Shown here one piece after another: positions 28,075 to 35,935 of a stretch of 64,000 nucleotides of DNA (its first letter is position 1; every line of letters starts with the position of its first letter). Location: NCBI GenBank assembly GCA_903939735.1, contig CAJAIA010000006.1, forward strand, positions 30,007 through 94,006, in the 5' to 3' direction. Both the position numbers and the translations under genes were made by a program. Under the pieces are notes generated by a model that was not told where the DNA came from, made no database searches, and saw only the letters and a program-made list of their open reading frames with translations. Source of the stretch: an uncultured Ignavibacteria bacterium (GTDB lineage: Bacteria > Bacteroidota > Ignavibacteria > Kapaibacteriales > Kapaibacteriaceae).

Positions 28075-29121
28075 ATGAGCGAAGAGAAACAAGGAACTGA
28101 GGGATCGCCGAACCGTCGTCCGCGACGTCGCTATTCCCGTGGCCCACGTGGTGATCGTCAAGGTCAGCAGCAACGCCATCATGGTATTCAGGGATCGATC
28201 TCAGTTGTTATCCCACTGCTGAATGAGGAAGAATCTCTTCCTGAGCTTGCCCGTCAACTTGAACAGGTACTAGAACGTGTCGCACGCGGCAAGTACGAGG
28301 TCCTGTTTATCGATGATGGTTCAACCGATGATTCATTCCGCGTGATTCAAGACATTCATGCACGCAATCAGCGTTTTAAGGCGATTCGATTCCGAACGAA
28401 TCATGGTAAGTCGGCAGCGCTTGCGATTGGCTTTGCTGAATGCAAGGGCGACATTGTCATCACAATGGATGCCGATCTCCAAGACGATCCGAACGAGATA
28501 CCGTCGCTTGTAGCGAAGCTTGAAGAAGGCTACGACCTTGTGTCAGGATGGAAGCGTAAACGCCATGATCCATGGCACAAGACAGTGCCATCAAAGCTGT
28601 TTAATGCTGTGACTTCGCGCATGAGCGGTATTCGACTTCACGACTTCAATTGCGGACTCAAGGGATATCGCCGAGAGGTCATCGAGAATGTTCAGGTGTA
28701 TGGTGAAATGCACCGTTATATCCCGGCGCTTGCTCATTGGGAGGGCTTCAGAGTAACAGAAATCCCTGTGCAGCATCGAGCACGTCAACACGGTGTGTCG
28801 AAGTTCGGTATGAGCCGTTTCCTGAAGGGATATCTCGATCTTCTCACCGTGATGTTTACGACGCGCTACATCAAGCGTCCGCTTCACTTCTTTGGTGCTG
28901 TTGGATCGTTGTTTGCAGTGATTGGTTTCGTAACCGATCTCTATCTCGTCATTGAATGGTCGCTTGGCCGAACATCCCTCAGTAATCGTCCGCTTGCACT
29001 CTTTGGTGTTGCGATGATCATTGTAGGTGTTCAGCTGATCTCGATCGGCCTCATTGGTGAATTGATTGTGAAGAACAATCTCGAACACCAGAAGTTTAGC
29101 GTCCGCGAGCGACTTGGGTAA
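28075..29121 (+). CDS. Family 2 glycosyltransferase, polyprenyl-phosphate type (GtrB/DPM1-like)
   Basis: 348 residues. After an unusual Arg/Gln-rich tail (about 40 residues, RRPRRRYSRG) comes a GT-A domain: SVVIPLLNEEESL, FIDDGSTDDS, and MDADLQDDPNEIP with the metal-binding DxD, then GWKRKRHDPW. The C-terminal third has FGMSRF and two transmembrane helices (near 270-290 and 310-330). This is the layout of enzymes that put a sugar on undecaprenyl phosphate at the inner membrane for later transfer to lipid A or O-antigen. It lies 6 nt after the small T9SS protein. The donor sugar cannot be told. Confidence 0.9.
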   Translation: MSEEKQGTEGSPNRRPRRRYSRGPRGDRQGQQQRHHGIQGSISVVIPLLNEEESLPELARQLEQVLERVARGKYEVLFIDDGSTDDSFRVIQDIHARNQRFKAIRFRTNHGKSAALAIGFAECKGDIVITMDADLQDDPNEIPSLVAKLEEGYDLVSGWKRKRHDPWHKTVPSKLFNAVTSRMSGIRLHDFNCGLKGYRREVIENVQVYGEMHRYIPALAHWEGFRVTEIPVQHRARQHGVSKFGMSRFLKGYLDLLTVMFTTRYIKRPLHFFGAVGSLFAVIGFVTDLYLVIEWSLGRTSLSNRPLALFGVAMIIVGVQLISIGLIGELIVKNNLEHQKFSVRERLG

Positions 29122-29174
29122 CATTCCCGCGTGCTCATTGTTGATTGTTTACTGATCAGCCACGGAATATCATC

Positions 29175-29930
29175 ATGCGTCTTCTTCTTGTCATCATCGC
29201 GTGCAGCTCTCTTGTTTCGACGAGTGCCTTGGCACAGGTTCGCTTCCGCGTAGCAGCTGGACTGTCGACGGATTGGATCACAAGTGATAATCCTGCGGTG
29301 TACCGTCTTGCAAGCAGTCAGAACACAACACCAGAAGAAACCTACGGTGGTGCATTTGACGGCGCGCAAATGGGATGGGGTCTGCGTGGCTATATCGATC
29401 TTGATAAGCAAAAGAAGTTCCGCATCCCGGTAGGACTTGACTACTTCATGTACAAGGGTGCGCAGAGTATTGTTGGCGAAACCTACTCGATCCGTATCAC
29501 ACACGAGAACAACCTCGCCGCAGGTCTCGCTGGTTTCGAATGGTCCTTCATCGAGTTTCCATGGGCGTTTGCACGTGCCTACGTTGGCGCGGAGGCTCGG
29601 CTGTTGTTTGTCGGCGAGAACTCGATCACACGTGATATCAAAACGCTCATTGCTGACACGATCATTCAGCGCGTTGAAGTGTTTAATGGCAAGTCTGCAG
29701 CAACACGTCTTGGTGCGATGGCACGCCTTGGCATCGAAGGCGAGATCTACTACCCAGTCTTCGTGAACACGAGCGTGGGTTGGGGAGCAATGAATCTTCT
29801 CGGTCGTGACACACGGTCAACAGCAGAAAGCGGACGCGGAGAGTTACTTACACCGGTCCCGCAGAATGAATCGGGTGAGGCAATCCTGTATCACCTCAAC
29901 TTCACCTTCATGGTGCAGGTTCGACTGTAA
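29175..29930 (+). CDS. Putative outer-membrane beta-barrel protein
   Basis: 251 residues from ATG 29175, which begins a signal peptide (MRLLLVIIACSSLVSTSALAQ); the frame from 29145 has a weaker start. The mature part is made of alternating amphipathic strands with glycine/aromatic girdles (RGYIDLDKQ, VGLDYFMYKG, YVGAEARLLFVG, FVNTSVGWGAMN) and ends in a strand with alternating hydrophobic residues (FTFMVQVRL), as outer-membrane barrels do. No family is recognised. The glycosyltransferase stop lies 53 nt before it, and the gene after it is convergent. Confidence 0.65.
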   Translation: MRLLLVIIACSSLVSTSALAQVRFRVAAGLSTDWITSDNPAVYRLASSQNTTPEETYGGAFDGAQMGWGLRGYIDLDKQKKFRIPVGLDYFMYKGAQSIVGETYSIRITHENNLAAGLAGFEWSFIEFPWAFARAYVGAEARLLFVGENSITRDIKTLIADTIIQRVEVFNGKSAATRLGAMARLGIEGEIYYPVFVNTSVGWGAMNLLGRDTRSTAESGRGELLTPVPQNESGEAILYHLNFTFMVQVRL

Positions 29931-29948
29931 CCAGAAGCTCTGCTGACG

Positions 29949-30953
29949 TTACTTGTAGAGCGTTGCCTCGAACGCCCCTTGCTCGGGCTTGTTGAGGATG
30001 ATGCGCCATATGATACCGCGCATAAAGCCAAGTCCGTATGCAGTAAGCTGCACCAAAGATGCCACTACGCATCGCGCACCTAACATCAGCGAGCGATAGC
30101 GAACGGAGGCGTCGACCAAGAGCGCCAAGAGGTACATCCCGAGCGGCAGAAAGCCTACCCACCCCATCGGCTCAATGATAGTCGTACCGAGTGCAATCAG
30201 GATATACGCGGTGAACACGGCAGGGAAGAAGTGCGTCGGCTTAAGGGTCTGAGGGTGTCGAAGCGTGATGTTAATCCGCGCGATCCCACTATTGTGGACC
30301 TGCTTGAAGAACTTCCAGAAATCGGTGCGACGCTTGTGATACACCCATGCATCGGGGATGAGGCCCACGTTGTAGCCGTGCTCAATCATGCGGATGCTAA
30401 ACTCGACATCCTCACCGAACCGCATGCGCGCAAAACCATCGGTCTCGTTAAAGACATCGCGCGAAATCCCCATGTTGAAGGAACGCGGGTGGAAGCTGCC
30501 CCCAACCCGACGCTTGCCACCGCGAATCCCGCCTGTGGTCAAAAAGGCCGTCATAGCGTAGCTGATAGCCTTCTGCGTAGGCGTAAACGACGCATCCTCG
30601 CGATCGGGTCCACCAAAGGCATCGTACCCATGTGCTCGCACGGCCTCATCGATGGTGGCCATGTAATGCGATGGTACCGTGCAATCGGAATCAATAAACA
30701 GGAAGTAGTCGCCTGAGGCTCGTCGGCATCCGTAATTGCGCGATGGACCCGGGCCGCTGTTGTCCTTGGTGAAGTACTTCACATCCAGACGTCCAGCCAT
30801 TGCTGCACAGACATCCTTTGAGCTCAGCGTTGAACCATCTTCGACGATCACGACCTCAATGTCACGATACGTCTGAAGCGCGAGGCTTTCGAGCAGCTCG
30901 CGGAGTTCGTCGGGGCGGTTATAGACCGCAACAATGATTGAGTATTTCGCCAT
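29949..30953 (-). CDS. Family 2 glycosyltransferase with C-terminal membrane helices
   Basis: 334 residues from ATG 30953; the upstream in-frame ATG at 31022 is rejected because the promoter box lies between them. GT-A motifs: YSIIVAVYNRPDEL, VEDGSTLSSKD, FLFIDSDCTVP (DxD) and GFARMRFGEDVEFS. The C-terminal ~90 residues have about three hydrophobic segments (AYILIALGTTII, LGMYLLALLV, YGLGFMRGIIW). Such enzymes usually extend surface glycans. It is divergent from the methyltransferase gene; the two -7 boxes lie 16 bp apart. Acceptor and donor unknown. Confidence 0.88.
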   Translation of the reverse strand: MAKYSIIVAVYNRPDELRELLESLALQTYRDIEVVIVEDGSTLSSKDVCAAMAGRLDVKYFTKDNSGPGPSRNYGCRRASGDYFLFIDSDCTVPSHYMATIDEAVRAHGYDAFGGPDREDASFTPTQKAISYAMTAFLTTGGIRGGKRRVGGSFHPRSFNMGISRDVFNETDGFARMRFGEDVEFSIRMIEHGYNVGLIPDAWVYHKRRTDFWKFFKQVHNSGIARINITLRHPQTLKPTHFFPAVFTAYILIALGTTIIEPMGWVGFLPLGMYLLALLVDASVRYRSLMLGARCVVASLVQLTAYGLGFMRGIIWRIILNKPEQGAFEATLYK

Positions 30954-30961
30954 AGGGAACG

Positions 30962-30969
30962 CAAAGATA
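30962..30969 (-). promoter_or_regulatory. TATCTTTG box, leftward, of the glycosyltransferase
   Basis: On the minus strand this reads TATCTTTG, a match to TAnnTTTG, 8 nt from the ATG at 30953. Transcription would start at or within a few bases of the start codon, giving a leaderless or near-leaderless mRNA. Confidence 0.6.
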
Positions 30970-30985
30970 CGGTCGCGCCACGTGC

Positions 30986-30993
30986 TATCTTTG
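30986..30993 (+). promoter_or_regulatory. TATCTTTG box, rightward, of the methyltransferase operon
   Basis: An identical TATCTTTG, also 8 nt from the ATG (31002), in mirror image to the leftward box at 30962-30969. Both suggest near-leaderless transcripts from one shared 48-bp intergenic region. Confidence 0.6.
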
Positions 30994-31001
30994 ACATCTC
31001 T

Positions 31002-31838
31002 ATGAACCCACATCAGCTCCAACAGGGCGACCTCGCCGATCGGTTAGCGCGCATGGACCTATTGCCGCGCACGATTCGTAATGTGCGGATGCAGTATCGA
31101 CTGGCCGTGCATACGCTTATGCCATGGTTGCAGCAGTACAACCTTTGGAAACCCGGAGCAGCAGTCTGCGAGATCGGGTGTGCCGAGGGAGGAGTACTTG
31201 CTGCATTTGTTGAGCGTGGTACATCCTACGCGCTAGGCACAGACATTCAGGGTGCCCTGCTCACGGATATCAGCGATCCCGTGTGGAAGTCTCAAGGACT
31301 CGACATCGAGTTCTCCCATCACGACGTGATCTACGAGGATATTCCCGAAGCATGGCAAGAACGTTTCGACGTTGTGTTGCTTCGTGATGTCATTGAACAT
31401 CTCGACGATGCACAGATAGCACTTCGCAACATTCAGCGCTTGCTCAAACCAGGCGGTGTGGTCGTCGTAACATTCCCACCGTATACATCTCCATTTGGTG
31501 GACATCAGCAATTGCTTGGCACGAAGCTTGGAGCGATTCCTTTTGTACACCTCTTGCCATGGTCGATCTTCTCGTCAATCATCAAACAAGGCGAGCCAGT
31601 GAATCAAGAGGAGCTTGTGCGTTTGCATCAGATCCGACTCTCCGCAGCAGACGTGCGGCGTGCAGCTGCGGCTGCACAACTCCGCGTCGTTGATGAGCGC
31701 CTCTTTGCATTGCGCCCCGTCTTCCGATGGAAGTACGAGCTCCCTATACCAAGTCTCGAAGTGAGTGCTCTGCGCTCCCTTCCTGGTGTGCGTGCACTTG
31801 CGATGGAAGCAGCATTCATTCTGCAACGTCCTGTATGA
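31002..31838 (+). CDS. Class I SAM-dependent methyltransferase
   Basis: 278 residues. Motif I is AAVCEIGCAEGGVLAAF (SAM-binding glycine loop), followed by a D at the next strand end (LGTDIQG), RDVIEHLDD as the acidic motif, and LKPGGVVVVTFPPY, typical of Methyltransf_11/23 proteins. Such enzymes in glycosyltransferase operons often methylate glycans or lipid carriers. It heads a chain of four genes linked by ATGA overlaps (methyltransferase, GT4, 58-residue membrane protein, outer-membrane protein), so the products probably act together at the envelope. The substrate is not known. Confidence 0.85.
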   Translation: MNPHQLQQGDLADRLARMDLLPRTIRNVRMQYRLAVHTLMPWLQQYNLWKPGAAVCEIGCAEGGVLAAFVERGTSYALGTDIQGALLTDISDPVWKSQGLDIEFSHHDVIYEDIPEAWQERFDVVLLRDVIEHLDDAQIALRNIQRLLKPGGVVVVTFPPYTSPFGGHQQLLGTKLGAIPFVHLLPWSIFSSIIKQGEPVNQEELVRLHQIRLSAADVRRAAAAAQLRVVDERLFALRPVFRWKYELPIPSLEVSALRSLPGVRALAMEAAFILQRPV

Positions 31839-33148
31839 AGACCGTTCTTGTCGTAGCATATCATTTTCCTCCAGGGGGCGGACCCGGTGTTCAGCGCGTG
31901 CTCAAGCATGTGACTTACCTCCGCGACCACGGGTGGCGTCCGATCGTGCTGACCGTCGAGAACGGAGACTTCCCTGCACGCGATGAATCTCTCCTAGCCA
32001 AGATTCCCGCTGATGTGCACGTGGTGCGCGTCCCCATTCTTGAGCCGTACGATATCTATCGTTCGTTCATGGGGCGTGGCACAACTGCTATCGATGTCAA
32101 CGTCAATAAATCCGGTGACCAGCGAAGGGGCTGGAAGGAGCGCGTTGCAGAGTGGATTCGTGCTACCTTCTTCATACCTGATGCACGCGTCGGATGGATG
32201 CTTACGGCTGTAAAAGCAGCGAAGAAGCTTGTTGCCGAGCACAACATCACGGCGATCTATTCATCATCTCCCCCATACACCTGCGCTCTTATTGCGCGTG
32301 CCATTAGGCGTGCAACGGGACTGCCGTGGATTGCAGGCTTCCGTGATCCATGGACGGAATTTCTCACGACACCAGACAGATGGTTTCTTCCTGCTGCGAT
32401 TGATCGATCGCTGGAACGCTCGGTGTTCACCGAGGCCGACATGGTGGAGTGCGCATGGACAGGTATCATCGATGATGCGGTGCGCAAGTATCCTCAATTG
32501 GATCGTTCGAAGTTCTTCCACGTGCCCAATGGGTTCGATGCATCGGACTTTCCACCTGTCGTCTACACACGGAATGAACGATTCACGATTACCTACACGG
32601 GGTCGATGTACGGACGTAGAACACCAAAGGCGTTTCTTGATGCGCTGGAATACCTTGCAGATGCCGGCCGCATCCGTGCGGAAGATGTGCACCTTCGTTT
32701 TGTTGGACGCTTCGGTGACGAGGTGCACGCCATGATGGATGCATCGCGTTTTGCGTCGTCGATTGAGCGCATTGGCTACGTGCCACACGAAGTCAGCGTA
32801 GGTTATCTGATGCAAAGTGAAGCATCACTCCTCATTGTTGACGACGCGAAGGAGAGCGCCGAGATTGTTCCCGGTAAGGTCTACGAATACCTTGGGGTCG
32901 GACGTCCCGTGATTGCCCTTGCACCGCGCGGCAGTGCGATCGAGGAGCTGGTGCTTCGAACACACGCTGGTGGCTGTGCTCCACAGTCGGATATCCCAGC
33001 AATAGCAGAGATCATCGGCACGTTTCTTGACAGGTGGAAACAAGGGCAGCAGATTACCGAGCCTGATACGTTTATGATTGCGTCGTACGAACGCCGCAAT
33101 GCTGCAAAGCAGCTTGCGGAGAAGTTGAACCAACTCACAACACCATGA
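31835..33148 (+). CDS. GT4-type glycosyltransferase
   Basis: 437 residues from ATG 31835, which overlaps the methyltransferase stop (ATGA); the longer frame from 31727 would lie within the upstream gene. The GT-B fold is shown by VVAYHFPPGGGPGVQRV at the N terminus, FRDPWTEF in the acceptor half, and YTGSMYGRR with PGKVYEYLGVGRPVIAL in the donor-binding half. These match glycosyltransferase family 4, which builds surface polysaccharides from nucleotide sugars. The donor cannot be told. Its stop overlaps the start of the 58-residue membrane protein. Confidence 0.88.
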   Translation: MKTVLVVAYHFPPGGGPGVQRVLKHVTYLRDHGWRPIVLTVENGDFPARDESLLAKIPADVHVVRVPILEPYDIYRSFMGRGTTAIDVNVNKSGDQRRGWKERVAEWIRATFFIPDARVGWMLTAVKAAKKLVAEHNITAIYSSSPPYTCALIARAIRRATGLPWIAGFRDPWTEFLTTPDRWFLPAAIDRSLERSVFTEADMVECAWTGIIDDAVRKYPQLDRSKFFHVPNGFDASDFPPVVYTRNERFTITYTGSMYGRRTPKAFLDALEYLADAGRIRAEDVHLRFVGRFGDEVHAMMDASRFASSIERIGYVPHEVSVGYLMQSEASLLIVDDAKESAEIVPGKVYEYLGVGRPVIALAPRGSAIEELVLRTHAGGCAPQSDIPAIAEIIGTFLDRWKQGQQITEPDTFMIASYERRNAAKQLAEKLNQLTTP

Positions 33149-33321
33149 AAAAAATCCTTGCCGTAATTCTCGCACTTGGAGCAGCATGGGTGGTTCTCAA
33201 GGTGTTCTGGTGGGTCGTCCGTCATGCGTTCTCGTTAGCGCTTGATATTGTTGGTCTGATCATCCTCATCGTGATCGCCGTCCCGATCTATCTCATCATT
33301 CGTCGCAAACTCTTGTCATGA
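33145..33321 (+). CDS. 58-residue membrane protein in the glycan operon
   Basis: A short frame that ordinary length cut-offs miss. Its ATG (33145) overlaps the GT4 stop and its own TGA (33319-33321) overlaps the ATG of the next gene, both as ATGA, so translational coupling on both sides supports it. The product has Lys at the start, a first hydrophobic stretch (ILAVILALGAAWVVL), a Trp/Arg-rich hinge (FWWVVRHAF), a second helix (IVGLIILIVIAVPIYLII) and a basic end (RRKLLS). It looks like a two-helix inner-membrane peptide. I recognise no family. Confidence 0.72.
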   Translation: MKKILAVILALGAAWVVLKVFWWVVRHAFSLALDIVGLIILIVIAVPIYLIIRRKLLS

Positions 33322-34610
33322 AGAACATCCTTCTTGCTGTCTCGACACTTGTTGTGCTTGCATCGGTTGCATCAGCGCAGCCAACACCGTTCTATAATCC
33401 GCTTGCGGTTGACATTGCACGCGGACTTCTGAAGAATGTGTTCGAAACGAATGCAACGCCGTTCATTCAGCCGATGGTTAACACCATCAATGCTACCTCG
33501 AACACGCGATTCTATACCAACGCCTACATCCCGAGTGAAACAGACAAGCCGTATGTACGGGTGTCGGCAAATGGTATGGTTGGGTACATCTCAGAGGACC
33601 AGCGTTGGTATCGGCCAGATATTCGCTTCGGTGATTCGGTGAATATCATCGTCGAGCTCACTAAGTACGGTCGCATCGTGATTGGTCCAACAGGACCACG
33701 CTATGAGATCGGCAATACGTATGCTGATACGCTTGGTCTTGCAACGATGCTCGTAACCGAACTGCTCCGCAGTTCGAACGATAGCGGGTTTGTTGTGCTG
33801 CCGGATAGCGCTGCCACGCTCTTCGGATCAAAGCCCGATAACAAAGTGCTCTTGCCGACGACTGCGCAGATGTTGACTGTCCTCCGTGGTCTTCCGGCGT
33901 TTGCATTGCTCGATAGTGCTGGTCGGACATCGATCGAGGGTCTTCTCACGAATGTGAACTTTGTGGGCTCAATCACGCTGCCACCCGGTGCGAATATGTC
34001 GACCATTGTCGCGGCTGTACCGCAAATCGAGATAGGTGCGCTCTATGGAACAGAGCTCATGATCCGCTACATCCCACCGGTCGAGTTCGATCCCAACGTT
34101 GGTGCGTTTTCCTTCTGGGGTCTTGGCCTTCGTCATAGCCTCTCGCAGTATTTCCCAGAGCGCTGGTTTGATATGGCCGTACAAGGTGTGTATCAAGGAA
34201 CGTGGTTGCGCAACACGGTCGGCTTCACCGAATCGAAGCTCGATGCAGATGCGACGATCTTCAGTGGCAATCTCCACGCCAGTAAGAACTTGTGGGGCAA
34301 TCTCGATGTCTACACGGGCATTGCCTATGAGTACATCACCGTGAACAGCTCCTATACCTACGTGCTTCCACAGGAGATGCAGATCGAGCTCGGATTGCTA
34401 CCCAAGCCAATCGTTGATGGCACGCCATCGATACCAACAGCAGATCAACCAGGTGATCAGCGGCCTCAAACGTCATCCGTACGTGCGCATAACACCAACA
34501 TTAAGTGGACGATTGGTGCGACGTATGCTTTGGGACCAGTGCGTATCGCGGTGGATTACAACGTGAGCCACTTCAATATTCTCTCGGCTGGACTCTTCTA
34601 CCAGTTCTAA
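33318..34610 (+). CDS. Outer-membrane protein, DUF6588-like
   Basis: 430 residues with a signal peptide (MKNILLAVSTLVVLASVASAQ). The middle is mixed, and the last ~200 residues have barrel-like strands (LMIRYIPPVEF, WGLGLRHSLSQYFPERWFDMAVQG, VYTGIAYEYITV, WTIGATYALGPVRIAVDYNV) ending in a terminal Phe (GLFYQF), the classical outer-membrane insertion signal. The layout resembles the Bacteroidota DUF6588 family; that family call is by memory and moderate. It is last in the methyltransferase/GT4 operon (ATGA overlap with the 58-residue gene) and its stop overlaps the convergent mutY stop. Confidence 0.72.
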   Translation: MKNILLAVSTLVVLASVASAQPTPFYNPLAVDIARGLLKNVFETNATPFIQPMVNTINATSNTRFYTNAYIPSETDKPYVRVSANGMVGYISEDQRWYRPDIRFGDSVNIIVELTKYGRIVIGPTGPRYEIGNTYADTLGLATMLVTELLRSSNDSGFVVLPDSAATLFGSKPDNKVLLPTTAQMLTVLRGLPAFALLDSAGRTSIEGLLTNVNFVGSITLPPGANMSTIVAAVPQIEIGALYGTELMIRYIPPVEFDPNVGAFSFWGLGLRHSLSQYFPERWFDMAVQGVYQGTWLRNTVGFTESKLDADATIFSGNLHASKNLWGNLDVYTGIAYEYITVNSSYTYVLPQEMQIELGLLPKPIVDGTPSIPTADQPGDQRPQTSSVRAHNTNIKWTIGATYALGPVRIAVDYNVSHFNILSAGLFYQF

Positions 34611-35488
34611 TCAGCCAGGCGAATACGTCTGCCTGATCGCTCAACGACGCCGTCGCGTACGAGCGCATCGATCAATGCACGGAACCATGCTTGTTCGTCG
34701 TTGGCGAGACGTGTCGCACCAGCTGCAGCAACGAGCGCAGATGGCGGTAGTCCGGCAGGCGCATCACGAAGGGCGTTTACGAATCGCCCCCTCCACAGAC
34801 GTTGTGGTTCGCCACGGAACATAGGCTCTGCTCGTTTCGCACGTTGCGCGTGTTCAAGCACATGCGCCGACGGACACAAGTCAGCCATCGGACAGGACGT
34901 GCACAGCGGCTTGCGAGCCGTACAGATTGTTGCGCCCAAATCCATCACCGCATGATGCCATCGTGATGCAGATCGTGCAGGGATAACGTTCATCGCAAAC
35001 TGCGTTAGTACATTGTCGGACTCAACATCTATCGTCGTGTGCTGACGTCGCATCCATCGTGAGTAGACGCGACGCACATTGACATCGAGTACAGGAACAC
35101 GCCTGTTGTATGCGAACGTCGCGATCGATGCCGAAGCGTAGGGTCCGATCCCAGGCAGTTCGCGCAACGCATCCACATCAGATGGAACCACACCATCATG
35201 CCGCAAAACAATCATGCGTGCCGCATCGCGGAGCCGCAGGGCGCGTGAATTGTATCCCATGCCCTTCCATTGGCGAATCATCTGTGCGTTGGTTGCTTGT
35301 GCAAGTGCATGTACAGTTGGGAACTGCTCTAGAAATCGTGGGAGAGCTTCCGTAACGCGCTGCGCTTGCGTCTGCTGCAGCATGATCTCTGAGACCACCA
35401 CAACGTATGGATCAACGTCACGCACACGCCACGGAAAGACCCGAGCGTTTCGGCGGTACCAATTGAGAAGAGAACGTTGGATTTCCAT
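34607..35488 (-). CDS. mutY: A/G-specific adenine DNA glycosylase
   Basis: 293 residues. Catalytic Glu34 lies in SEIMLQQTQ, the HhH motif is LPGIGPYASA, the catalytic Asp135 is in VLDVNVRRV, and the [4Fe-4S] cysteines are C189, C196, C199 and C205 (C-x6-C-x2-C-x5-C). It removes adenine mispaired with 8-oxoguanine. The C-terminal NUDIX-like 8-oxoG reader of typical MutY (about 350 residues) is missing or reduced to ~85 residues, a short form also seen in other bacteria. It is divergent from cdd with only 15 nt between the start codons, so their promoters must overlap. Confidence 0.9.
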   Translation of the reverse strand: MEIQRSLLNWYRRNARVFPWRVRDVDPYVVVVSEIMLQQTQAQRVTEALPRFLEQFPTVHALAQATNAQMIRQWKGMGYNSRALRLRDAARMIVLRHDGVVPSDVDALRELPGIGPYASASIATFAYNRRVPVLDVNVRRVYSRWMRRQHTTIDVESDNVLTQFAMNVIPARSASRWHHAVMDLGATICTARKPLCTSCPMADLCPSAHVLEHAQRAKRAEPMFRGEPQRLWRGRFVNALRDAPAGLPPSALVAAAGATRLANDEQAWFRALIDALVRDGVVERSGRRIRLAD

Positions 35489-35503
35489 ACGTAGATTGTA
35501 ATC

Positions 35504-35914
35504 ATGTCACGAGAGATCTCCTCTGAGCGCATCGAAGAAGCTGTAGCTGCCGCACTCCGCGTGCGTGAGAACGCCTACGCGCCATACTCCCGCTTCCACG
35601 TTGGTGCCGCGATCATCGATGGGGACGGAGGAATCCACGTTGGATGCAACGTGGAAAACGCAAGTTATGGTCTTACCAATTGCGCCGAACGTGCAGCCGT
35701 TGCTGCTGCTACCAGTGGCGGACGTCGCGATATCGCTGTCTGCGTTGTTGTGACGCAGACATCGCCCCCTGCTGCACCATGTGGCGCGTGCCGGCAGGTG
35801 CTCTCTGAGTGCAATCCCGAGATGCGCATTCTTACGACAAACCCAGCGCGTGAGGATACCTGGTACTCACTCGCAGACCTTCTACCCAGCGCCTTTGGTC
35901 CAGCATCATTCTGA
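35504..35914 (+). CDS. cdd: Cytidine deaminase
   Basis: 136 residues, the usual length of the tetrameric type. Zinc ligands and catalytic acid: C60-A-E62 (CAER) and PC93-GA-C96 (PCGACRQ). APYSRFHVGAA and VENASYG are the substrate loops. It converts cytidine and deoxycytidine to the uridine forms in pyrimidine salvage. Divergent from mutY; an MFS transporter starts 21 nt after it and may be in the same transcript. Confidence 0.95.
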   Translation: MSREISSERIEEAVAAALRVRENAYAPYSRFHVGAAIIDGDGGIHVGCNVENASYGLTNCAERAAVAAATSGGRRDIAVCVVVTQTSPPAAPCGACRQVLSECNPEMRILTTNPAREDTWYSLADLLPSAFGPASF

Positions 35915-35935
35915 ACGACGGAGTAACCAACATCA

